From positions 1,116,001 through 1,180,000 of the forward strand of contig NZ_JABAIM010000001.1 of assembly GCF_012641365.1 (NCBI RefSeq): a DNA stretch of 64,000 nt, given 5' to 3'. Below, piece by piece: positions 1-9,389 of the stretch (position 1 is its first letter; each line of letters begins with the position of its first letter). The stretch is from Leeia aquatica (GTDB lineage: Bacteria > Pseudomonadota > Gammaproteobacteria > Burkholderiales > Leeiaceae). The notes beneath the pieces were generated by a model, which saw only the letters and a program-made list of their open reading frames with translations, had not been told where the DNA came from and made no database searches. The position numbers were made by a program, and so were the translations under genes.

Positions 1-421
1 CTAGCTCAGCAATCCGCAAGGGTGCCTCCGACCTGGGCATCAAATCCGGTATGGCCTCCAGCACCGGTGATGCGGACAGAAACAAGGGAACACGCCCCCG
101 CCAGGCCGCCCCCAGCAGCAGGAACAGTACCGCCCCCGCCAGAAGGAACCACCAGGGAGAACCTTGCCACCATTGCATCAGCAGCAGCATGGGGTACAGC
201 AGCAGGGCCGCGACCTGCCAGACACCCGGCAAGCCCAGCACGCGTCCGGGTAGCACGGTCAAGCCCGCCCACAGCAGCAGGGCCAGCCACAGGCGAGGCA
301 GTGCTAATGGGGGAATCTGCTGCAGCAGCCAGGACAGCAGCAGCCAGGCACTCAGTACCAGCAGGGTGAAGCGCCACAAGGCCTGCAGAAAGCGGCCTTG
401 CTCAGGGCGCGCTGCTGGCAC
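1..421 (-). CDS. Membrane-anchored class I SAM methyltransferase-like protein, 3' end beyond the window
   Basis: The reading frame is open from a GTG at 419-421, which overlaps the motB stop by a few bases, down to base 1, so about 140 residues are visible and the C-terminal part is missing. The visible part is very rich in Leu, Trp and Ala and forms about three membrane segments (roughly residues 12-35, 45-65, 75-100). It then has a short soluble stretch with a VPLFLS motif, ending in RIAEL at the edge. From memory, betaproteobacterial methyltransferases of this layout have a hydrophobic N-terminus, a PLFLS-like motif and then the glycine-rich SAM motif (LGSG), which would start just beyond the edge. 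Translational coupling to motB is likely. The function is inferred only; the catalytic domain is not in view. Confidence 0.55.
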   Translation of the reverse strand, partial: MPAARPEQGRFLQALWRFTLLVLSAWLLLSWLLQQIPPLALPRLWLALLLWAGLTVLPGRVLGLPGVWQVAALLLYPMLLLMQWWQGSPWWFLLAGAVLFLLLGAAWRGRVPLFLSASPVLEAIPDLMPRSEAPLRIAEL

Positions 422-1313
422 CTTGCGCCTGATCCAGCAACTGCTGGGCGGCGGGATCCGACTTGCCGCTGTTTTTCATGATGGCCGTAGTCGTCTCTTC
501 ATTCAGCACAATGATGCTGATACGGCGGTTGATCGGCGCATCCGGATGCTCGTCATCCAGCGGCACCGCTGAGCCCAGCCCGACTACGCGCAACACCTTG
601 CCATCTTGCAGGCCGCCAGCAATCATCTCGCGCCGCGAGGTGTTGGCCCGCTCCGCAGACAGCTCCCAGTTGCTGTAACCCCGATCACCACTGCTGTATT
701 GCACGGCATCGGTATGCCCGGACAGGCTGATCCGGTTCGGTACCTCATTCAGCAGCTTGCCGAGGTCACGCAGCAGCTGCACGGTGTAGGGTTGCAGCTT
801 GGCACTGCCACTATCGAACATGGGGCGGTTTTGTTCGTCCACCAGCTGAATGCGCAGGCCTTCCGGTGTCATGTCGATCAGCAGTTGATCCTTGAACTTG
901 GCCAGTTCAGGATTTTGCTCGATCACGGTCTGCACCTTTTCGCGCAGCTTGTCGAACATCATCTTCTCGGCAGCCTGCTTGGCTTTCTTGGCATCATCGT
1001 TGGCCGAATCCTGGCCTTTGGACACTTCACCCGAGATGCGTTGCAGATCCTGCCCGCCACCCGGGATGATACTAGTGGCGTTGCCGGTACTGTCGCCACC
1101 TTGCAGCGCTACTTTCAGCGGGGTATTGAAATAATCTGAGATACCGGACAGCTTGCCCTTGGACACGGACCCCAACAGCCACATCAGCAGAAAGAACGCC
1201 ATCATGGCGGTCACGAAGTCAGCATAGGCAATCTTCCACGCGCCGCCATGATGGCCGCCGTGACCCTTGTTGATCTTCTTGACGATTATGGGGCGCTGGG
1301 AGTCGTCGCTCAT
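402..1313 (-). CDS. motB: Flagellar motor stator protein MotB
   Basis: MotB (303 aa) is the peptidoglycan-anchored half of the proton-driven flagellar stator; with MotA it forms the ion channel that turns the rotor. The N-terminus has the typical short cytoplasmic tail, then a single membrane helix beginning YADFVTAMMAF, with the essential ion-binding Asp at residue 32 as in E. coli. The C-terminal third is an OmpA-like peptidoglycan-binding domain, with SGHTDAVQY and a final NRRISIIVL strand. It lies 27 bases downstream of motA on the same strand, as expected for a motAB operon, and it overlaps the start of the next gene. The length is usual for the family. Confidence 0.96.
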   Translation of the reverse strand: MSDDSQRPIIVKKINKGHGGHHGGAWKIAYADFVTAMMAFFLLMWLLGSVSKGKLSGISDYFNTPLKVALQGGDSTGNATSIIPGGGQDLQRISGEVSKGQDSANDDAKKAKQAAEKMMFDKLREKVQTVIEQNPELAKFKDQLLIDMTPEGLRIQLVDEQNRPMFDSGSAKLQPYTVQLLRDLGKLLNEVPNRISLSGHTDAVQYSSGDRGYSNWELSAERANTSRREMIAGGLQDGKVLRVVGLGSAVPLDDEHPDAPINRRISIIVLNEETTTAIMKNSGKSDPAAQQLLDQAQGASSAP

Positions 1314-1340
1314 CGCCGCTATCCTTGCCGCTCAGGCGGG

Positions 1341-2195
1341 TTATTTCTTCTGCTTGACGTGCTCTTCCAGCTCCTTGAAGCTGGGGCGCTCGGTGGAGTA
1401 CAGCACCTTGCGGCCAAACTCCACCGCCACTTGCGGCGCATAGCCATTCAGGCTGGCGAGCAGGGTCACTTTGACGGTCTGGTACACTTTGGTGGACTCA
1501 TCGCCCTTGAATTCCAGCACCGTGGACAAGGGACCGACGATGCCGTAAGCCAGCAAAATACCCAAGAAGGTCCCGACCAGGGCGGCACCAATCAACCCCC
1601 CCAGTTCAGGCGGTGGCAGGTGCAATGACCCCATGGTGTGCACTACCCCCATCACCGCCGCCACAATACCAAATGCCGGCAGCGCGTCACCCAGCTTGGC
1701 AATGGCCGCCGCCGGTACGGCACCCTCGTGGTGATGGGTTTCGATCTCGTTGTCCATCAGGTTTTCGATTTCAAAGGCATTCAGGTTGCCGCCGACCATC
1801 AGCCGCAGGTAATCCGTGATGAAATCGACCAGATGATGGTCATGCAGGATTTTGTCGTACTTGCTGAAGATGGGGCTTTTCTCAGGCTCCTCCACATCCG
1901 CCTCAATCGACATCAGGCCTTCCTTGCGTACCTTGCCCAGAATCTCGTAGAGCAAGGCAAACAGGTCCATGTAGAAGGCTTTGGTGTAGGCACTGCCCTT
2001 GAAAACCGAGGGCAAGGCTTTGAGCGTCGCCTTGAGTGGCTTGCCCCCATAGCCGACGACCAGCGCTCCCAGACCACCGCCAAAAATCATTACCACTTCA
2101 GATGGCTGCCACAAGCCACCCAGGTGTCCACCATGCGCAGCATAGGCCCCGAAAATGCAGCCCAGCATGATCACATACCCGATGAGTACAAACAT
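1341..2195 (-). CDS. motA: Flagellar motor stator protein MotA
   Basis: MotA (284 aa) is the four-helix membrane subunit of the stator; it surrounds MotB and couples proton flow to torque on FliG. All four residues known to matter in E. coli MotA fall at identical positions here: Arg90 and Glu98 in the cytoplasmic loop (VRKEGLMSIE), Pro173 (ALPAFGIV) and Pro222 (IVGPL). This supports a proton-type stator. The gene is first in a motAB pair that stands away from the fliLMNOPQR block at 35-39 kb. The 187 bases upstream, before rnhB, contain no sigma-28 promoter I could recognise on this strand. Confidence 0.96.
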   Translation of the reverse strand: MFVLIGYVIMLGCIFGAYAAHGGHLGGLWQPSEVVMIFGGGLGALVVGYGGKPLKATLKALPSVFKGSAYTKAFYMDLFALLYEILGKVRKEGLMSIEADVEEPEKSPIFSKYDKILHDHHLVDFITDYLRLMVGGNLNAFEIENLMDNEIETHHHEGAVPAAAIAKLGDALPAFGIVAAVMGVVHTMGSLHLPPPELGGLIGAALVGTFLGILLAYGIVGPLSTVLEFKGDESTKVYQTVKVTLLASLNGYAPQVAVEFGRKVLYSTERPSFKELEEHVKQKK

Positions 2196-2382
2196 CCGCC
2201 TCTTCCCCTCTGTCTGACGTACGAGCGGGTCACGCCTGACGGTGACACCTGCTCAACTCCGCGTACATCAGTATCTAGCCTAGCCGATTATGCCATGATT
2301 GCCAGCGTAAACCGTGTGACAGCCCCTGCAATAAATGACATTGTGGTCACTGTTGTGGCATGGATGCCGGTTCACCCACCGC

Positions 2383-2979
2383 TCAAAACTCGAACACCGC
2401 CTGTCCCTTACCATGCATCAGTACCTCCCGTACCGGCGCAAAGCTGCGGCGGTGTTCGCGCAAGACACCGTGCTCGCGAATCGCTGCCAGGTGTTCAGCG
2501 GTCGGGTAACCTTTGTGTGCAGCAAAACCATATTGCGGGTAGCTCTGGTGCAAGGCGCACAGCTCGGCATCACGCGCTGTCTTGGCCAGAATGGAGGCCG
2601 CCGAAATCGCAGGCTCCAGCGCATCCCCCTTGACGATGGCCGTCGCTGGAATCGCCAATTTAGGGACACGGTTACCGTCAATCAGGGCATGGCTGGCCGC
2701 AGGCTGCAGCTGCGCCACCGCCCGGCTCATGGCCAGCAGGCTGGCGTGCAGGATGTTCAGCTGGTCAATCTCCGCCACGCTGGATGAGGCAATGGCCCAA
2801 GCCAATGCCCGCTCACGAATCAATACCGCCAGATGTTCGCGTCGGGTGGCGGTCAATTTTTTGGAGTCCGCCAGACCCTCGATCGGGCGAGCGGGGTCCA
2901 GAATCACCGCCGCCGCAAACACGGCCCCGGCCAGCGGCCCCCGCCCGGCTTCGTCGACACCGCACACCCACAGCGTCAT
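2383..2979 (-). CDS. rnhB: Ribonuclease HII
   Basis: RNase HII (198 aa) cuts the RNA strand of RNA-DNA hybrids and starts removal of single ribonucleotides misincorporated in DNA. The N-terminus carries the metal-binding motif [12 protein letters not shown], with Asp9 and Glu10 as catalytic residues. The third acidic residue is in LIDGNRVP and the fourth in the KTARDAEL helix, so the DEDD set is complete. HKGYPT near residue 155 is the conserved C-terminal substrate-binding motif. The start codon overlaps the lpxB stop by four bases, which suggests translational coupling at the end of the long lipid A/envelope operon. The same lpxB-rnhB order is common in proteobacteria. Confidence 0.96.
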   Translation of the reverse strand: MTLWVCGVDEAGRGPLAGAVFAAAVILDPARPIEGLADSKKLTATRREHLAVLIRERALAWAIASSSVAEIDQLNILHASLLAMSRAVAQLQPAASHALIDGNRVPKLAIPATAIVKGDALEPAISAASILAKTARDAELCALHQSYPQYGFAAHKGYPTAEHLAAIREHGVLREHRRSFAPVREVLMHGKGQAVFEF

Positions 2980-4136
2980 GCGCGGCTATCCAGTACGGTA
3001 GCCACCGCATCAGCAGCACGCTCGGAGGTGTTTTGCCGCAGCAGCTGATGCAGGGTGGTAAACCGCTCGACCAGCGCCTCGCGGAAGGTTTTGTCCCGAT
3101 ACTGCCGCAGCAGCTCGGTGGCCAGTCGTTCCGGTGTCGCCTCTTTCTGCAACAGCTCCGGCACCACAAACTCCTTGCACAGGATATTGGGCAGCCCCAC
3201 ATAAGGGAGGTACATCTTGCGGGTCATCAACCACCAGGAGAGGCGCGACAGCTTGTAGGTAATCACCATGGGGCGCTTGAGCAAGGCCGCCTCCAGCGTG
3301 GCGGTGCCACTCGCCACCAAGACCACGTCGGCGGCAATCATGGCATCATGCGCATGACCGTACATCAGCTGGATGTCCCGATCCGCGGCACCGCACTTGT
3401 AGACGGCCTGCTCAAACCGCTGCCGGGTTTCCCGTGTCGCCAGCGGCACCAGAAACAGGGCCTCCGGAATCTCATCTGCAATCCGCTTGACGGTTTCAAC
3501 AAACAGATTGGCATGCAGCGCCACTTCGCTCTGCCGACTGCCTGGCAGCAGGGCAAATACCGGACGGTTGGGCCCAATACGCATTTGTTCCCGCATCTCG
3601 CCTTGTTTGGGCTGCATGGGCAGCACATCGGCAAGCGGGTGACCGACATAGGTTACCGGCACCTGCTCGGCCTGATACAGCGCAGGCTCAAACGGGAACA
3701 GGGCCAGCATGTGGCTGACCGCCCGCTTGATTTTGTGAATGCGCTTGCCACGCCAGGCCCAGATAGAGGGGCTGACGTAGTGAATGGTGGGGATGCCACG
3801 CCTCTTCAGCGCCAGCTCCAGATCCAGGTTGAAGTCCGGCGCGTCAATGCCGATGAACACATCCGGCGGCTCACGCAGCAAGCGCTGGCGCAGGGCCTTG
3901 CGGATGCCAACGATTTCGCGGTAATGCTTCAGCACCTCTACATAACCGCGCACGGCCAGTTTTTCCTGTGGCCACCAGCTTTCCATGCCTTGGCTGATCA
4001 TGCGTGGTCCACCAATGCCCACAAAACGGGCCTGCGGAAATCGCTCTTTCAGCGCCGCCAGCAGGTGACCACCGAGCAGGTCGCCCGAAGCTTCACCCGC
4101 AACCAGTGCAATGGTAAAAGGCCGTGTGTCGACCAT
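2976..4136 (-). CDS. lpxB: Lipid-A-disaccharide synthase
   Basis: LpxB (386 aa) is a peripheral membrane glycosyltransferase (GT19) that condenses UDP-2,3-diacylglucosamine with lipid X to give the lipid A disaccharide. The N-terminus has the family signature [14 protein letters not shown]. Further on are FVGIGGPRM, the GIDAPDFN motif, [11 protein letters not shown] and the donor-site GTATLEAAL. The length is typical. It lies 54 bases after lpxA and overlaps rnhB by four bases, within the lpxD-fabZ-lpxA-lpxB order that is standard in Gram-negative bacteria. Confidence 0.97.
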   Translation of the reverse strand: MVDTRPFTIALVAGEASGDLLGGHLLAALKERFPQARFVGIGGPRMISQGMESWWPQEKLAVRGYVEVLKHYREIVGIRKALRQRLLREPPDVFIGIDAPDFNLDLELALKRRGIPTIHYVSPSIWAWRGKRIHKIKRAVSHMLALFPFEPALYQAEQVPVTYVGHPLADVLPMQPKQGEMREQMRIGPNRPVFALLPGSRQSEVALHANLFVETVKRIADEIPEALFLVPLATRETRQRFEQAVYKCGAADRDIQLMYGHAHDAMIAADVVLVASGTATLEAALLKRPMVITYKLSRLSWWLMTRKMYLPYVGLPNILCKEFVVPELLQKEATPERLATELLRQYRDKTFREALVERFTTLHQLLRQNTSERAADAVATVLDSRA

Positions 4137-4190
4137 TTACCCCTCCCTTTGTATTTTTGTTCTGTTATCCCGCATACCGCGACAAGGCGG

Positions 4191-4967
4191 TCAGCGGATG
4201 ATGCCGCGTGTTGCCCGCAGCAGTGAATCGGCCAGCACTTGCAAGGCTGGCTCTGCTTGGGCCTGTCGCACAATCTCATCGCGTGCTTCGGCAAAGGTCA
4301 GCCCGGCTTTGTACAGCGTCTTGTACGCGCGCCGGATGGCTTGCACCTGCTCCGGACTAAAACCGCGACGCTTCAGCCCTTCGGCATTGATACCGTGCGG
4401 TTGTGACGGATTGCCGGAGGCGGTGACATAGGCCGGCACATCCTGCAGCAGGATGGTGCCCATGGCGGTCATGCAGTGCGCACCGATCTGTACAAACTGG
4501 TGTACCACGGTAAAGCCGCCCAGAATGGCATAATCACCCACCACCACATGCCCGGCCAACTGGGCATTGTTGGCAAAGGTGGTGCGGTTACCCACCTGGC
4601 AATCATGCGCCAGATGCACATAGGCCATGATCCAGTTATGGTCGCCCATGCGGGTGACACCACCATCTTGCGCAGTGCCACAGTTGAAGGTGCAGAACTC
4701 ACGAATGGTATTGTCGTTGCCGATTTCCAGCCGGGTCGGCTCCCCCGCGTATTTTTTGTCTTGCGGGATGGCACCGATTGAGCTGAACTGAAAAATACGA
4801 TTACGTTCGCCAATGCGGGTATGCCCCTCGACCACCACATGCGGGCCTATCCAGCTACCGGCACCGATTTCAACATGCTCACCGATCAGGCTGTATGCAC
4901 CGACTTCGACATCCTCCGCCAGTCGGGCGGCCGGATGAACGATGGCGGTGGGATGGATGCGCGCCAA
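4191..4967 (-). CDS. lpxA: UDP-N-acetylglucosamine O-acyltransferase
   Basis: LpxA (258 aa) catalyses the first step of lipid A synthesis, the transfer of an (R)-3-hydroxyacyl chain from ACP to the 3-OH of UDP-GlcNAc. The protein is a left-handed beta-helix built from hexapeptide repeats, seen through about residue 180 (for example EVGAYSLIGEHVEIG), followed by a helical C-terminal tail. The conserved region around the catalytic His reads MAYVHLAHDCQVGN, and the HQFVQIGAHCMTAMG stretch is characteristic. Only two bases separate it from the upstream fabZ, so the two are almost certainly translated from one message. Confidence 0.97.
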   Translation of the reverse strand: MARIHPTAIVHPAARLAEDVEVGAYSLIGEHVEIGAGSWIGPHVVVEGHTRIGERNRIFQFSSIGAIPQDKKYAGEPTRLEIGNDNTIREFCTFNCGTAQDGGVTRMGDHNWIMAYVHLAHDCQVGNRTTFANNAQLAGHVVVGDYAILGGFTVVHQFVQIGAHCMTAMGTILLQDVPAYVTASGNPSQPHGINAEGLKRRGFSPEQVQAIRRAYKTLYKAGLTFAEARDEIVRQAQAEPALQVLADSLLRATRGIIR

Positions 4968-4969
4968 GG

Positions 4970-5431
4970 TCAGGCCTCCGCTGCGGCTGGCAGGTCACGC
5001 TGGGCACACATCAGGTCCGCCTCGGTGACCACTTGGCCATCCACCCGGGCCTCGGCCTTGTATTTCCAGACGCCGCGCTTGTGAGCCTGCACGGTGACGT
5101 GCAGGTCCAGGCGATCACCCGCCGACACCGGCTTCTTGAAGCGGGCCGCATCAATGCCCACAAAGTAATACACCGAGTCATCGGTCGGCAGCGTACCCAG
5201 GGTCTTGAAGCTGAGGATGGCCGCTGCCTGGGCCAGTGCTTCCAGAATCAGCACCCCCGGCATCACCGGGTGATGCGGGAAGTGCCCCGGAAAGAAGGGC
5301 TCATTGATGGTCACATTCTTGTAGGCGTGAATGTGTTTGCCGGCCTCCACATCCAGTACCCGGTCCACCAGCAGGAAGGGGTAGCGGTGTGGCAGGTACT
5401 TGAGGATCTGATGGATGTCCATGGTGTTCAT
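4970..5431 (-). CDS. fabZ: 3-hydroxyacyl-[ACP] dehydratase FabZ
   Basis: FabZ (153 aa) is a hot-dog fold dehydratase that converts 3-hydroxyacyl-ACP to trans-2-enoyl-ACP in fatty acid elongation. It competes with LpxA for the same substrate, which is why it is commonly placed in the lpx cluster. The catalytic His is in [14 protein letters not shown], and the catalytic Glu follows in [11 protein letters not shown]. The N-terminal [13 protein letters not shown] motif is typical. The gene overlaps lpxD by four bases and is followed by lpxA after two bases. Confidence 0.97.
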   Translation of the reverse strand: MNTMDIHQILKYLPHRYPFLLVDRVLDVEAGKHIHAYKNVTINEPFFPGHFPHHPVMPGVLILEALAQAAAILSFKTLGTLPTDDSVYYFVGIDAARFKKPVSAGDRLDLHVTVQAHKRGVWKYKAEARVDGQVVTEADLMCAQRDLPAAAEA

Positions 5432-6450
5432 GCGTCGTTATCTCCGGGTTGCCTCTGCTGCTCCAGCGCTTTCAGGCGACTGCTCAGCTTGTCGTATTGT
5501 TTCAGCTGCGCAGCATGTCGCAGCCAGTCTTCATGGGGTTCAAACGGGTAGGCACCGGTGTAGGTACCGGGTTGCCGTATAGATTTGGTAATCAGCGTTG
5601 CTGCCGAGACGTGAACATGGTCTGCCAGGCTGAGGTGGCCCAAAATGATGGCACCGCCCCCCACCGTACAGTGGGCACCGATTTTGGCGCTGCCCGCCAC
5701 CCCCACACATCCCGCCATTGCGGTATGGTCGCCCACCTGCACGTTGTGCCCAATCTGGATCTGGTTGTCCAGCTTGACGCCGTTGCCGATCACGGTATCG
5801 GCCATGGCACCCCGGTCGATGGTGGTGTTGGCGCCGATCTCGACATCATTACCTATCCGTACAATACCAATCTGGGGGATTTTCTCCCAGCGACCGCCAT
5901 CGTTGGCCACACCAAAGCCGTCGGCACCAATCACCGCACCACTGTGAACCAGGCCCCGCTCCCCGATGATGCAGCCATGCTGTATCACCACGCGCGCCAT
6001 CAGCCGGGTATGCGCACCAATGCTGGCCCCTTCACCGACATAACACTGGGGGCCAATCAGGGCATGCGCGCCAACCATGGCATTGGCACCGATATACGCC
6101 AGTGCGCCCACTTCAGCACTGGGGTCCACCACCGCTCCCACTTCCACCACGGCTGAGGGATGAATACCTGGACGTATTGGCGGTACCGGGTTCAGCAGCT
6201 GTGAAACCCGGGCGAAATACAGATAGGGGTTATCCGCAACGATGCAATGGCCCGCATGGCCTGCTGCCAGATCAGCAGGCAGGATCACGGCTGTCGCCTG
6301 AGTCGTGGCCAACTGACGGGCATATTTGCGATTGGCCAGGAAACTGATCTGCCCGGCACCGGCGAGTTCGAGCGGCGCCACCTGGATGACGTCAACATCC
6401 TCGCCTTGCAAACACCCACCCAGCAGGCTTACCAGTTGGCTTAATCGCAT
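5428..6450 (-). CDS. lpxD: UDP-3-O-acylglucosamine N-acyltransferase
   Basis: LpxD (340 aa) transfers a second 3-hydroxyacyl chain to the 2-amino group of UDP-3-O-acyl-GlcN, the third step of lipid A synthesis. The N-terminal uridine-binding domain (about residues 1-100, with [13 protein letters not shown]) is followed by a hexapeptide-repeat beta-helix (about 105-300). The catalytic His is in the [13 protein letters not shown] region. A C-terminal helix follows. The gene ends in an ATGA overlap with fabZ and lies 88 bases after skp; that gap contains a perfect 10-bp hairpin, so expression relative to skp/bamA may be tuned. Confidence 0.97.
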   Translation of the reverse strand: MRLSQLVSLLGGCLQGEDVDVIQVAPLELAGAGQISFLANRKYARQLATTQATAVILPADLAAGHAGHCIVADNPYLYFARVSQLLNPVPPIRPGIHPSAVVEVGAVVDPSAEVGALAYIGANAMVGAHALIGPQCYVGEGASIGAHTRLMARVVIQHGCIIGERGLVHSGAVIGADGFGVANDGGRWEKIPQIGIVRIGNDVEIGANTTIDRGAMADTVIGNGVKLDNQIQIGHNVQVGDHTAMAGCVGVAGSAKIGAHCTVGGGAIILGHLSLADHVHVSAATLITKSIRQPGTYTGAYPFEPHEDWLRHAAQLKQYDKLSSRLKALEQQRQPGDNDA

Positions 6451-6467
6451 GCTTATCCTGTAAACAC

Positions 6468-6490
6468 GGAATGCCCCAGCGGGGCATTCC
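6468..6490 (-). terminator. Perfect 10-bp hairpin between skp and lpxD
   Basis: GGAATGCCCC at 6468-6477 pairs perfectly with 6481-6490 around a three-base loop. On the minus strand it follows the skp stop and is followed by GTGTTTACAGG, not a true T-tract. It is therefore more likely a partial terminator, an RNA processing or stability element than a full stop, since lpxD downstream has no other obvious promoter. Confidence 0.5.
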
Positions 6491-6538
6491 TTGATTCACC
6501 TGGCCATCGCCAAGGTGACACCTGCATGGCTGGCGGCC

Positions 6539-7039
6539 TTATTTGCCGCCCAGCATCTTCAGCAGTTTATCGGTGACATCCACTTGCGGACCGTAATACG
6601 GCAACTCATCGCCTTGCACAATCAGGTCATACTTCTCCGTACTGGCCAGCTGCTTGATGGCCTTGCGCAGCAACTCACCGGTACGACTCTCGTCCTCGGC
6701 CTGCTTGGCGCTGACATCTTCACGAAACTCACGCAGTTTGCGCTGGAACTGGGTGCTCAAATCACGCAAGGCTTTTTGCTTCTTGGTTTTGTCGGCCTCC
6801 GACATGGTGGCCTCGTTCTTTTCCAGATCAGCCTGCATGTCCTTGGCTTGAGACTCCATCCTCTGGAGCTCTGCCTGGCGCCGGGCAAACTCTTCCTTGA
6901 CCTTCTTGTCATCTTTCTGATTCGACACCGCCTGAACGATGCGCTCCAGACTGAACACCCCGATCTTGGTTTCCGCCGCTGCGCCAGTCGCTACCGCCAA
7001 AGCCAACAGGCCGCCCATTACCTTGGAAAACTTGCTCAA
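6539..7039 (-). CDS. skp: OmpH/Skp-family periplasmic chaperone
   Basis: Skp (166 aa) is a trimeric periplasmic chaperone that holds unfolded outer membrane proteins on their way to BamA. I place the start at a TTG (7037-7039), preceded by GGAGA at good spacing. This gives a classic signal peptide (SKFSKVMGGLLALAVATGAAA, cut before ETK). An upstream in-frame ATG at 7136-7138 would run through the end of bamA and destroy the signal peptide. The mature protein starts with KIGVFSLERIV and is followed by a long Lys/Glu/Gln-rich coiled-coil region, as in the family. It lies 49 bases after bamA. Confidence 0.92.
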   Translation of the reverse strand: MSKFSKVMGGLLALAVATGAAAETKIGVFSLERIVQAVSNQKDDKKVKEEFARRQAELQRMESQAKDMQADLEKNEATMSEADKTKKQKALRDLSTQFQRKLREFREDVSAKQAEDESRTGELLRKAIKQLASTEKYDLIVQGDELPYYGPQVDVTDKLLKMLGGK

Positions 7040-7088
7040 CTTGTACTCTCCATCACATCTGTCGCCAGCGCCAGGCTGACAAAGGAAA

Positions 7089-9389
7089 TCAAAACACGCT
7101 GCCAATCTGGAACTGGAAACGCTGCTTGCGGTCGCCACTCTTCTTGCGAATCGGCTGCGCCATGCTGAACTTCAAGGGCCCCAGCGGGGAAATCCACGAC
7201 AAACCGACCCCCACAGACGCACGCAGCTCGCCTAGGCTGAATTTGTTGCTAGCCAATCCACTGACATCATTCGGACCAAAAACGTTCCCGGCATCCAGGA
7301 AGGCACTCAGTCGCAGCGTCCGGTCATGCTTCATGCCCGGGAAAGGGAAGAACATTTCGGCATTCAGCACCAGACGCTTGTCTCCACCTATGCTGGCGCC
7401 CGTACTGTCACGCGGACCCAGTGAGCTACCGTCAAAGCCCCGCACCGAGCCAACCCCGCCCGCAAAGTAGTTGCGGTAAAACGGCAGATCCTTGCCACCG
7501 GTCGCCTTACCCATGGCGATTTCACCGTTCAGCATCAGCGTCACTTCGCGCGACAGCGGGAAGAACTGCTGGTACTGATAACCCAGCTTGTAGTATGGCA
7601 CCTTGGTACCGACACCCGTTTCGAAGGTTGCACTCTGGTAACGACCCTCATTCGGTGCCACTGCACTGTCGCGGGTATCACTGGCCCAGCTGGCGCTACC
7701 AATAATGGTACGAATCCGGTTGCCGTTCTGATTGATGAAGGCATTGGCAATCGGCGAACCAGATATCGGGTCACTGGTCAGCTTGGTCTGATCGAAGGTC
7801 AGTCCGAAGTTGATCACGTCCTCTTCCGAGATCGGCATCCCCAAACGGGCGCCGATACCGGCCGTTGCCATCACATACTTGCCGGTGTCAATTTTTTCCG
7901 GCTTAGCATTATTCACATACAGGTCATAGCCCAGGCTCAAGCCATCCACCGTGAAATACGGGTCGGTATAAGACAGGTTGAGGCCACGCTGGCTCTTGCT
8001 GGTATTGATCGAGGCCGACACATACTTGCCGGTACCAAAGATATTGCTCTGCGTGATGCCGGCCTGTATCACGGCCCCCTCAGACTGGCCATAGCCGACA
8101 CCAAACTGGATGTTGCCGCTCGGCTTTTCCTTGACCTTGACCTCAACGTCCACCTGGTCAGTGGTGCCTGCAACTGCTGGCGTATCCAGCCCCACCTCGG
8201 TGAAGTAGCCCAGGTTATCCACCCGGTTACGCGAGCGCTTGACCTTGTCACCATCGTACGAGGCATTTTCCATCTGCCGCATTTCCCGGCGGATCACCTC
8301 ATCTTTGGTACGGGTATTGCCGCTGATATTGATACGGCGCACATACACCTTGCGGCCCGGATCCACATAGAAGGTAAACGAAGCGGTCTGCTTGTCGCGA
8401 TCCAGTTGCGGTACCGCATTGACATTGGCAAAGGCGTAGCCATCGTTGGACAGCCGGTCCGCCATGGCGCTGTTGCTGCTCACCAGTTTGTCGCGGTTGA
8501 ACACATCACCGGGCACCAGCTGAATCAGCTTGCGCAGTTCTTCTTCCGGCACCAGTAACTCACCAGCCAGCTTCAGCTCACCCACCTTGTACTGCTTGCC
8601 TTCCGTCACGTTGACGGTAACGTAGATGTCTTCCTTGTCCGGCGAGATGTTGACCTGGGTCGAGTCCACATTGAACTCAAGATAGCCCTGATTCTGATAG
8701 AAAGAACGCAAGGTTTCCAGGTCAGCTTCCAGCTTCTGCTTGGAGTACTGGTCTGCCTTCGACAGCCAGGTCATCCAGCCGCTGGTCGACAGGCGCATCT
8801 CGTCGATCAGGTCATCTTCCGAAAAAGCCTGGTTACCGACAATGCTGATGCGCTTGATCCGCGCCACTACGCCTTCGGAGATATCGAAGTTGACAGCGAC
8901 CCGATTACGCTCCAGCGGCGTCACCGAGGTCTTGATGTCCACACTGTATTTGCCACGGTTGAAGTACTGACGCTTCAACTCCTGCTCAGCCTGTTCCAGC
9001 AAGGACTTGTCAAAGATCAGCGACTCAGCCAGACCGGCACCCTTCATCGCCTTCTTCAGCTGATCCGCGTTGAATTCCTTGGCGCCGGTGATGTTGATCT
9101 GGGCAATGGAGGGACGCTCGACCAGTGTCACCACCAGCACATTGTCTTCCACTTCCAGACGCACATCCTTGAAGAAGCCGGTGCCATAGAGCGCCTTGAC
9201 AGCGGCACTGGCCTTGCTGTCATCAAAGGTCTCACCCACCTTGACCGGCAGGTAGGTAAAGATGGTACCGACCTCGGTTCGCTGCAGGCCCTCGACCCGG
9301 ATGTCCTTCACCACAAAAGGCTCCAGCGCCCAGGCTGGAGCCGCAAAGGCGGCGAGTAACGCAACCGCGAGGGTTTTTTGTTTGATCAT
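7089..9389 (-). CDS. bamA: Outer membrane protein assembly factor BamA
   Basis: BamA (766 aa) is the essential Omp85 protein that folds and inserts beta-barrel proteins in the outer membrane. A signal peptide ends in AAPAWA around residue 21. Five POTRA domains occupy about residues 22-420, and a 16-strand barrel fills the rest. The conserved lid-loop motif VRGF is present (GGVGSVRGFDGSSLGPRD), and the last residue is Phe (QIGSVF), the usual C-terminal beta-signal. The start codon overlaps the rseP stop by four bases. The rseP-bamA-skp order is conserved across proteobacteria. Confidence 0.97.
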   Translation of the reverse strand: MIKQKTLAVALLAAFAAPAWALEPFVVKDIRVEGLQRTEVGTIFTYLPVKVGETFDDSKASAAVKALYGTGFFKDVRLEVEDNVLVVTLVERPSIAQINITGAKEFNADQLKKAMKGAGLAESLIFDKSLLEQAEQELKRQYFNRGKYSVDIKTSVTPLERNRVAVNFDISEGVVARIKRISIVGNQAFSEDDLIDEMRLSTSGWMTWLSKADQYSKQKLEADLETLRSFYQNQGYLEFNVDSTQVNISPDKEDIYVTVNVTEGKQYKVGELKLAGELLVPEEELRKLIQLVPGDVFNRDKLVSSNSAMADRLSNDGYAFANVNAVPQLDRDKQTASFTFYVDPGRKVYVRRINISGNTRTKDEVIRREMRQMENASYDGDKVKRSRNRVDNLGYFTEVGLDTPAVAGTTDQVDVEVKVKEKPSGNIQFGVGYGQSEGAVIQAGITQSNIFGTGKYVSASINTSKSQRGLNLSYTDPYFTVDGLSLGYDLYVNNAKPEKIDTGKYVMATAGIGARLGMPISEEDVINFGLTFDQTKLTSDPISGSPIANAFINQNGNRIRTIIGSASWASDTRDSAVAPNEGRYQSATFETGVGTKVPYYKLGYQYQQFFPLSREVTLMLNGEIAMGKATGGKDLPFYRNYFAGGVGSVRGFDGSSLGPRDSTGASIGGDKRLVLNAEMFFPFPGMKHDRTLRLSAFLDAGNVFGPNDVSGLASNKFSLGELRASVGVGLSWISPLGPLKFSMAQPIRKKSGDRKQRFQFQIGSVF

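Noticed and set aside
2282-2292. GCCGATTA sequence upstream of motA, similar to a sigma-28 -10 element
   Set aside because: It is on the strand opposite to motA and has no TAAA at the right distance.
1638-2633. Plus-strand open frame of 331 codons opposite motA and rnhB
   Set aside because: It runs across the ends of two strongly conserved genes and the gap between them, without motifs.
2784-4226. Long plus-strand open frame (480 codons) opposite lpxB
   Set aside because: It is a mirror of the well-supported lpxB and rnhB on the minus strand; the composition is Gln/His-rich with no domain, as expected from antisense of GC-rich genes.
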